A stretch of 64,000 nt of DNA from Pseudomonas sp. RIT-562 (lineage in GTDB: Bacteria; Pseudomonadota; Gammaproteobacteria; Pseudomonadales; Pseudomonadaceae), in the NCBI RefSeq assembly GCF_026241895.1, contig NZ_JAPJIV010000008.1:1-64000 (forward strand). Direction: 5' to 3'. The notes under the pieces are model-generated. The model made no database searches. It saw only the letters and a list, made by a program, of their open reading frames with translations, and had not been told where the DNA came from. The translations under genes were made by a program, and so were the position numbers. Positions 58,753 to 64,000 of the stretch are shown one piece after another; the stretch's first letter is position 1; each line of letters starts with the position of its first letter.

Positions 58753-59610
58753 ATGCGCCTGATCATAGTCAGCGGCCGTTCCGGCTCCGGTAAAAGTACC
58801 GCGCTCGATGTCCTTGAAGACAGCGGGTACTACTGCATCGACAATCTGCCTGCCGGGCTCTTGCCCGAACTGGCCGAACGCGCGCTGATCCATACCGAGC
58901 TGGCGCAACCGCTGGTTGCCGTGTCCATCGACGCGCGCAACCTGCCGAGCCATCTGTCACGCTTTCCCGAATTGCTGGAGGAAGTGCGCAGCCGCCATAT
59001 CAAGTGTGACGTGCTGTACCTGGACGCCGACGAGGAAACTCTGCTCAAGCGTTTTTCCGAGACCCGACGCCGCCATCCGCTGAGCAACGCCAATCGTTCG
59101 CTTGCCGAGGCGATTCAGGACGAGTCCAATCTGCTGGGGCCGATCGCCGACCTGGCCGACCTAAAGGTCAACACCACCAACCTGAACCTGTATCAGTTGC
59201 GCGATACCATCAAGCTGCGCTTGTTGAACCAGCCAGAGCCTGGCACCGCGTTCCTGGTCGAATCTTTCGGCTTCAAGCGAGGCATGCCGGTGGATGCCGA
59301 TCTGGTGTTTGACGTGCGCTGCCTGCCCAACCCGTATTGGAAACCTGAATTGCGCGAACAGTCCGGGCTCGATCAGCCGGTAGCCGATTACCTGGCTGCG
59401 CAGCCGGATGTCGAGGAGATGTTCCAGGACATTTCCACCTACTTGCTCAAATGGCTACCACGCTTCGCTGCCAGCAACCGTGCGTATGTCACCATTGCCG
59501 TTGGCTGCACCGGCGGGCATCACCGCTCCGTCTACCTGACCGAACGTCTGGGTCAGGTTCTGCAACAATCCCTGAAGAACGTCCAGGTCCGCCACCGCGA
59601 CCTCAGCTAA
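58753..59610 (+). CDS. rapZ: RapZ, nucleotide-binding RNase adapter
   Basis: A 285-residue RapZ (YvcJ family). The N-terminal Walker A is [12 protein letters not shown] (from residue 8), and the C-terminal domain has [20 protein letters not shown] and [13 protein letters not shown], the sugar-phosphate and RNA-binding part. In enterobacteria it targets the sRNA GlmZ; Pseudomonas lacks that sRNA, so its local role is less clear. Confidence 0.94.
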   Translation: MRLIIVSGRSGSGKSTALDVLEDSGYYCIDNLPAGLLPELAERALIHTELAQPLVAVSIDARNLPSHLSRFPELLEEVRSRHIKCDVLYLDADEETLLKRFSETRRRHPLSNANRSLAEAIQDESNLLGPIADLADLKVNTTNLNLYQLRDTIKLRLLNQPEPGTAFLVESFGFKRGMPVDADLVFDVRCLPNPYWKPELREQSGLDQPVADYLAAQPDVEEMFQDISTYLLKWLPRFAASNRAYVTIAVGCTGGHHRSVYLTERLGQVLQQSLKNVQVRHRDLS

Positions 59611-59625
59611 AGGATTCACATCGCG

Positions 59626-59901
59626 ATGCCTGCTCTGGAAATCGAAATCATCAACAAGCTGGGCCTGCACGCTCGCGCTTCTGCAAAATTCGTCGGGGTT
59701 GCCGGACAGTTCAAGGACTGCACGATCAGGGTAGGACGCACGCCGGAAACCACAGTGGACGGCAAGAGCATTATGGCGATGATGATGCTGGCGGCTGGCA
59801 AGGGCACCAAGATCCACTTGAGTACGGAAGGCGAGCAGGCGGACGAAGCGCTGGCTGCGCTGGTGGCGTTGATCAATAACTACTTCGACGAAGGCTCGTA
59901 A
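59626..59901 (+). CDS. ptsO: NPr phosphocarrier protein
   Basis: A 91-residue HPr-like protein. The phosphorylated His15 is in INKLGLHARASAKFVG, and the regulatory Ser region reads GKSIMAMMML. It transfers phosphate from PtsP to PtsN. It ends the rpoN cluster; a REPIN follows. Confidence 0.94.
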   Translation: MPALEIEIINKLGLHARASAKFVGVAGQFKDCTIRVGRTPETTVDGKSIMAMMMLAAGKGTKIHLSTEGEQADEALAALVALINNYFDEGS

Positions 59902-59911
59902 AGATCAACAA

Positions 59912-59976
59912 ATCGCAGCCTGCGGCAGCTCCTACAGTGGAGCGCGATCCATGTAGGAGCTGCCGCAGGCTGCGAT
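59912..59976. repeat. REPIN (inverted REP pair)
   Basis: Twenty-five-base exact inverted arms (59912-59936, containing atcgcagcctgcggcagctc, and 59952-59976) have a 15-base spacer. They lie between the convergent ptsO and ZIP transporter genes. Confidence 0.93.
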
Positions 59977-59986
59977 CTTTTGATTC

Positions 59987-60880
59987 TCAAGCCAAAGCAG
60001 TATCCATCACCATCATCAGACAAAACCCGATCAGCAACCCCAAGCTCGCCAGCTTGTCGTGACCATTTCGCCGCGACTCGGGGATCACTTCGTGGGTAAC
60101 CACCAGCAACATGGCCCCGGCCGCCAGTGCCAGGCCGAGCGGCAACAGTAGTTCGGCCAGGCTAACCAGCCACGCGCACAACAACGCAAAAACCGGCTCG
60201 ACCAACCCTGACGCCGCACCGATCAGGAATGCCTTCACTCGTGACATCCCCGCACCTGCCAGCACCAGCGCAATCACCAGCCCTTCCGGCACATCCTGCA
60301 GCGCGATACCCATCGCCAGGCTGTCCGCATCGGCCATCCCGCCCCCGGCTGACACACCCACCGCCATGCCTTCAGGGATGTTGTGGGCAATAATCGCAAA
60401 CACGAACAGCCAGATCCGCGGCGCAATCACTGGGCGCTCCAGCGTGCCGACCAGCATTTGCGGACTGGCTCCGGAAACCTTGCGGTCCAGCAGGTACAAG
60501 CCGAAAGCCCCGAGCATGATGCCAAGGCTGATCAGTCCACTGGCCGCCCAAGGCGTGAGCCCGAGGCTTTCGGCGGCGGAAATGCCCGGTACGATCAGTG
60601 AAAACGCTGTCGCCGCCAGCATCACCCCGGCGCCGAAACCCAGCAGCGTATCGCTCACCGCTTGGGGCATACGGCGAATCACCAGCACCGGCACTGCGCC
60701 CAGGGCAGTACCCAGCGCGCAGATTGCCCCGCCCTGCAATGCGCGCAACAGTTTCGGCTCAAGATTCAGCCACGCCAATCCCTGGGCGACCAGCAGGCAC
60801 ATGCCCGCCAGCAGTAACAGCGATCCCAATGCGTAACGAAACATCCGTCCACTTCCGATCGCCAGCGCTTCAGTGCCCAT
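59987..60880 (-). CDS. ZIP-family metal transporter
   Basis: A 297-residue membrane protein with about eight helices. The metal-site motifs of the ZIP family are HNIPEGMAVG in helix 4 and QDVPEGLVIAL in helix 5. It would move zinc or another divalent metal into the cytoplasm. It lies downstream of the Fur-type sodA operon on the same strand, 30 bases after sodA, and could be cotranscribed with it. Confidence 0.9.
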   Translation of the reverse strand: MGTEALAIGSGRMFRYALGSLLLLAGMCLLVAQGLAWLNLEPKLLRALQGGAICALGTALGAVPVLVIRRMPQAVSDTLLGFGAGVMLAATAFSLIVPGISAAESLGLTPWAASGLISLGIMLGAFGLYLLDRKVSGASPQMLVGTLERPVIAPRIWLFVFAIIAHNIPEGMAVGVSAGGGMADADSLAMGIALQDVPEGLVIALVLAGAGMSRVKAFLIGAASGLVEPVFALLCAWLVSLAELLLPLGLALAAGAMLLVVTHEVIPESRRNGHDKLASLGLLIGFCLMMVMDTALA

Positions 60881-60910
60881 AATCAGCCCTGGTGGTTTTT
60901 CATTGTGGAT

Positions 60911-61522
60911 TCAACCCAGGGCCGCTTTGTAGCGCGCCGCGACTTCGGGCCAATTGATCACGTTGTAGAACGCGTTGATGTATTCCGGGCGACGATTCTG
61001 GTACTGCAGGTAGTACGCGTGCTCCCAGACATCCAGGCCAAGGATCGGCGTATTGCCATTCATCAACGGGCTGTCCTGGTTGCCGCTGCTTTCCACGACC
61101 AGAGTCAGCTGCGGAGTCACACTCAGCCACGCCCAACCACTGCCGAACCGGGTGAGTGCAGCTTTGGTGAAGGCTTCCTTGAAACTCTCGAGCCCGCCCA
61201 GTTGCTCGTCGATGGCCTTCGCCAGCGCGCCGTCGGGTGCGCCGCCACCGTGAGGAGCCATGACTTCCCAGAACAACGAATGGTTGGCATGACCGCCACC
61301 CTGGTTGATCACCGCCGCACGGAGTTTTTCCGGCAGCTGCTGCACGGCGGACACCAGTTTTTCCACCGGCCATTCAGCGAACTCGGTGCCTTCGACGGCG
61401 GCGTTCAGGTTGTTGATGTAGGTCTGATGGTGCTTGGTGTAGTGGATCTCCATGGTTTTGGCATCGATGTGCGGTTCCAGGGCATCGTAGGCGTAAGGCA
61501 AGGCGGGCAAGGTAAAAGCCAT
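60911..61522 (-). CDS. sodA: Superoxide dismutase, manganese type
   Basis: A 203-residue superoxide dismutase. The metal ligands are in [21 protein letters not shown] and [15 protein letters not shown]. The segments [12 protein letters not shown] and GNQDSPLM fit the Mn-type. It converts superoxide to oxygen and peroxide in the cytoplasm. The ATG at 61522 has GGAG about ten bases upstream. Its gene is last in the fagA-fumC-orf-sodA run, in which the Mn enzyme is made when iron is scarce. Confidence 0.95.
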   Translation of the reverse strand: MAFTLPALPYAYDALEPHIDAKTMEIHYTKHHQTYINNLNAAVEGTEFAEWPVEKLVSAVQQLPEKLRAAVINQGGGHANHSLFWEVMAPHGGGAPDGALAKAIDEQLGGLESFKEAFTKAALTRFGSGWAWLSVTPQLTLVVESSGNQDSPLMNGNTPILGLDVWEHAYYLQYQNRRPEYINAFYNVINWPEVAARYKAALG

Positions 61523-61524
61523 GT

Positions 61525-61965
61525 TCAATGAACTCCATGATGAAAAGGCGCAGGCCGGTTGGCAGTTGAAACGGCGTCGATGTGCAGCAGCCGGTGGGTC
61601 CGCGGGTATTCACCGTGCTCGCTGATGAAATTCAGCAGCTCGACGTAGGTCTTGCTGCTCTGGCGCAGTGCGGCTTCGCGCAAGGCTGGGGTCAGTCGCG
61701 TGTCCTGCATGGTCTGCAGCAAGCGCTGGTGAATGGCGCACAGGTACTCGGCGCTCTCTTCCGGCTGATTTAGACGCAGGTGCAGATCCGCCAGGTTGTG
61801 ATGGGAAATGACGCAGGCGGCCACCGCTTCGTCGGCATCGGCCCAGCGCTCGAACAACACCTGGGCCAGCGCCAATGCCTGCAAGTAAGCCTCGCGGGCA
61901 TCGACCAGCTCGCCCTGCATGAAACAGCGATTTGCTCTTTCGATCGTGCGTTTCCAGTGCTCCAT
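61525..61965 (-). CDS. TPR-like conserved protein of the fagA-fumC-sodA operon
   Basis: A 146-residue soluble all-helical protein. Segments [20 protein letters not shown] and [19 protein letters not shown] are TPR-like pairs. It is the unnamed open frame that lies between fumC and sodA in Pseudomonas. No enzymatic motif is visible, so a scaffold role is possible but unproven. It ends two bases before sodA. Confidence 0.85.
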   Translation of the reverse strand: MEHWKRTIERANRCFMQGELVDAREAYLQALALAQVLFERWADADEAVAACVISHHNLADLHLRLNQPEESAEYLCAIHQRLLQTMQDTRLTPALREAALRQSSKTYVELLNFISEHGEYPRTHRLLHIDAVSTANRPAPFHHGVH

Positions 61966-61992
61966 GGTGAGCCTCCAAAACGGTAGCGGTTA

Positions 61993-63369
61993 TTACACGC
62001 CGCCTGCGGTGAGCTTTACCGGGTCGAGCAGAAGCTCAAGCTGGCTGCGCGTCAGGTCAGTGTGTTCAAGGGCGACATCGATGACCGGGCGGCCTTGCTG
62101 ATAGGCTTTCTTGGCGATTTCAGCGGCTTTCTGGTATCCGATGATCGGGTTCAGGGCAGTGACCAGAATCGGGTTTCGCGCCAGCGCTTCCTTGATCCTG
62201 GCTTCGTTGACCTTGAAGCTGGCAATGGCTTTTTCACCCAGCAGATGGCTGGAGTTGGCCAGCAACTCAATGCTGCTCAACAGGTTCTGGGCGATGATCG
62301 GCAGCATCACATTGAGCTCGAAATTGCCCGACTGGCCGGCGATGGTGATCACCGTGTCGTTGCCGATCACCTGCGCAGCCACCATCGCAGTGGCTTCCGG
62401 GATCACCGGATTGACCTTGCCAGGCATGATCGAAGACCCGGGCTGCAAGGCTTCAAGTTCGATCTCGCCGAGGCCGGCCAAGGGACCGGAGTTCATCCAG
62501 CGCAGATCGTTGGCGATTTTCATCAAGGTGACAGCGGTGGCTTTTAACTGGCCGGACACGCTGACCGCCGTATCCTGCGAGCCAATAAGGGCAAACAGAT
62601 CCTTGCCGGGTGTGAATTCCACCAGGGTCAACTTGCTCAGCTGCTCGCTGAAACGCGCCGCGAACTCAGGATGGGCATTGATCCCGGTGCCGACTGCGGT
62701 ACCGCCTTGAGCCAGGGATTGCAGGCTCGGCAGCAGATCCTGAAGGTGCTCGATGTTGGCTCGCAGTTGCTGCGCCCAGCCGTTGAGTACCTGGCTCATG
62801 CGCACCGGCATGGCATCCATCAGGTGAGTTCGACCGGTCTTGACGTGGTGATGAACCTCTTCGGCCTTGCGCTCTATCACCTGCACCAGCCGCGTCAATG
62901 CTGGCAGCAGCTGCTCATGCAACGCCAACGCGGCACTGACGTGAATGGTGGTCGGAATAATGTCATTACTGCTCTGACCGCAATTGACGTGGTCGTTGGG
63001 ATTAACCGCTTCACCCAGCAGGCGACTGGCCAGGGTGGCGAGCACTTCGTTGGCGTTCATGTTGGAGCTGGTGCCGGAACCGGTCTGGAAAATGTCCACC
63101 GGGAAGTGCTGCATGAAATTGCCTTCAAGCAGACCCTGCGCGGCATCGACAATGGCTTTGCCCTGGGACTCGCTGATCTGCTTGAGCCCGACGTTGGCAC
63201 GGGCGGCAGCAGCTTTGGCGAGGATCAGTGCACGGATGAACTGCACTGGCATCGGTTTGCCGCTGATTGGGAAGTTGTCCACTGCACGCTGGGTTTGCGC
63301 GCCGTACAGGGCGTCTACCGGGACGTTCAATTCGCCCATGCTGTCGCGCTCAATACGTGTCTTGTTCAT
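61993..63369 (-). CDS. fumC: Class II fumarate hydratase, iron-independent
   Basis: A 458-residue class II fumarase. The signature GSSIMPGKVNP holds the catalytic Ser loop, and GQSSNDIIPTTIHVS and KTGRTHLMDAMPVRMSQ are further active-site parts. It hydrates fumarate to malate without an iron-sulfur cluster, so it can replace the iron-dependent enzyme when iron is low. Its start overlaps the end of fagA by 20 bases. Confidence 0.96.
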   Translation of the reverse strand: MNKTRIERDSMGELNVPVDALYGAQTQRAVDNFPISGKPMPVQFIRALILAKAAAARANVGLKQISESQGKAIVDAAQGLLEGNFMQHFPVDIFQTGSGTSSNMNANEVLATLASRLLGEAVNPNDHVNCGQSSNDIIPTTIHVSAALALHEQLLPALTRLVQVIERKAEEVHHHVKTGRTHLMDAMPVRMSQVLNGWAQQLRANIEHLQDLLPSLQSLAQGGTAVGTGINAHPEFAARFSEQLSKLTLVEFTPGKDLFALIGSQDTAVSVSGQLKATAVTLMKIANDLRWMNSGPLAGLGEIELEALQPGSSIMPGKVNPVIPEATAMVAAQVIGNDTVITIAGQSGNFELNVMLPIIAQNLLSSIELLANSSHLLGEKAIASFKVNEARIKEALARNPILVTALNPIIGYQKAAEIAKKAYQQGRPVIDVALEHTDLTRSQLELLLDPVKLTAGGV

Positions 63370-63757
63370 CAGAAAATCCTTGCACCAGTTCGTTTAGAGG
63401 AATGGATGGCTGCAACTCGCAGGTCGCCAGTTGCCAGGTGCAGCTTTGCCAGCGCTTGAGGCGGCACTTGCACATGGACAGGCGTTCGAGGTCACGCAGG
63501 GGACGCCAGGCCTGGTCAAGACACAGACTGCGCCAGTGCCACGGCAGCGCCACATCGGCGGCGGTGTCGAGCAGTAAACGGAAGGAGGTTTCGGCGATGG
63601 TCCAGGGAGAAGTCGCGGTGCAACACGCCAGGTACCGGCCTTCGGCCAGGTAATGCTCGATCAGGCGCGGCTCGTCAGGGTCCATGGCGCAACGGATCTG
63701 GCGACTCATCCAGCGCCAGCTTTCTTGATAGGGCTGCTCGTGCAAGGCAGAACTCAT
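63350..63757 (-). CDS. fagA: FagA, Fur-associated gene product
   Basis: A 135-residue FagA-like protein. It has several Cys (YLACCTATSPW, SMCKCRLKRW) that might bind metal, but the function is unknown. It is the first gene of the iron-regulated operon with fumC and sodA and is preceded by a Fur-box-like sequence. Identification rests on the operon position and the sequence pattern. Confidence 0.88.
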   Translation of the reverse strand: MSSALHEQPYQESWRWMSRQIRCAMDPDEPRLIEHYLAEGRYLACCTATSPWTIAETSFRLLLDTAADVALPWHWRSLCLDQAWRPLRDLERLSMCKCRLKRWQSCTWQLATCELQPSIPLNELVQGFSDEQDTY

Positions 63758-63782
63758 GATCCGGGCTCATTCGGTAATGAGA

Positions 63783-63808
63783 TTTATTATTAGATGATAA
63801 TGATAAGC
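63783..63808 (-). promoter_or_regulatory. Fur box upstream of fagA
   Basis: The AT-rich stretch contains gataat (63796-63801) directly followed by gataag (63802-63807), preceded by ttattattaga. It matches the hexamer array of the Fur consensus (gataatgataatcattatc) well. It lies 26-51 bases upstream of the fagA start, where bound Fe-Fur would block transcription. Confidence 0.75.
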
Positions 63809-63862
63809 AACACAACCCCATGTATGGAGACAAAACCAAGTGGGCGATTTAGTGCTGCCCAG

Positions 63863-63900
63863 AAAAAAGGCGCGCCACCCGATTGGGTGGCGCGCCTTTT
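63863..63900 (-). terminator. pmbA terminator
   Basis: Sixteen-base arms (63865-63880 aaaaggcgcgccaccc and 63885-63900) with the loop gatt are flanked by A and T runs. It stops pmbA transcription on the minus strand before the fagA promoter. Confidence 0.92.
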
Positions 63901-63915
63901 GTGTTGCAGCGAGTA

Positions 63916-64000
63916 TTAGCTGCCTGCCACCGTCATCCGCTCGATCAGCACCGACCCTGTGCGAATGTTGCTGCGCAGTTCCAAGTCATTGCCCACTGCT
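63916..64000 (-). CDS. pmbA: PmbA/TldE metalloprotease subunit, 3' end only
   Basis: The last 28 codons of a minus-strand gene that continues beyond the window. The translated end, GNDLELRSNIRTGSVLIERM then TVAGS, is the conserved C-terminus of PmbA (TldE), which with TldD forms a zinc protease for peptide maturation. The next gene being fagA is the usual Pseudomonas order. Confidence 0.88.
   Translation of the reverse strand, partial: AVGNDLELRSNIRTGSVLIERMTVAGS

Overview
The window is chromosomal DNA of a Pseudomonas species, most likely of the P. fluorescens group. The evidence is the set of conserved Pseudomonas neighbourhoods (mlaFEDCB-ibaG-murA-hisG-hisD-hisC-algW; kdsD-kdsC-lptC-lptA-lptB-rpoN-hpf-ptsN-rapZ-ptsO; pmbA/fagA-fumC-orf-sodA), the roughly 60% G+C core genes, and the many REP/REPIN palindromes of the P. 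fluorescens type between genes.

Layout. 1-719: repeats without a convincing gene. 720-4119 (minus): an SDR dehydrogenase, a hydrolase/aldolase pair and a flavodoxin. 4223-8963: a probable blue-light module, made of a short LOV photoreceptor, a PilZ-like protein, a MerR/LitR-like regulator that lacks the cobalamin ligands, a small membrane monooxygenase-like protein and folM-folE-folX for tetrahydromonapterin/folate. 9061-9688: DUF1244 and HopJ. 9846-15407: a class III aminotransferase, a polar amino acid ABC transporter and a FAD amine oxidase flanked by two copies of one REPIN. 15578-24747: trxB, cysZ, a glycosyltransferase, an old yellow enzyme, a glutathione peroxidase, slyD, DUF3565, pta and an acyltransferase.

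24832-39032 (all minus) is the accessory island. tolC-hlyB-hlyD-type type I secretion genes are followed by AT-rich small genes: two paralogous membrane-anchored four-cysteine proteins, a frameshifted remnant and a secreted protein. The last gene encodes an 1838-residue RTX protein with an AT-rich N-terminal domain, a FrpC-like Asp-Pro self-processing module, RTX repeats, a subtilase domain and a P domain. The layout fits a type I-secreted polymorphic effector with adjacent immunity candidates; that function is inferred.

39465-64000 is mostly core metabolism and envelope biogenesis: cysNC/cysD, a Nif3 protein, algW, his genes, murA, the Mla phospholipid transporter, Kdo synthesis and LPS export, rpoN with the nitrogen PTS, a ZIP transporter, and the Fur-type fagA-fumC-orf-sodA operon, ending with the 3' end of pmbA. 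I found no rRNA, tRNA, IS element, CRISPR array or prophage.
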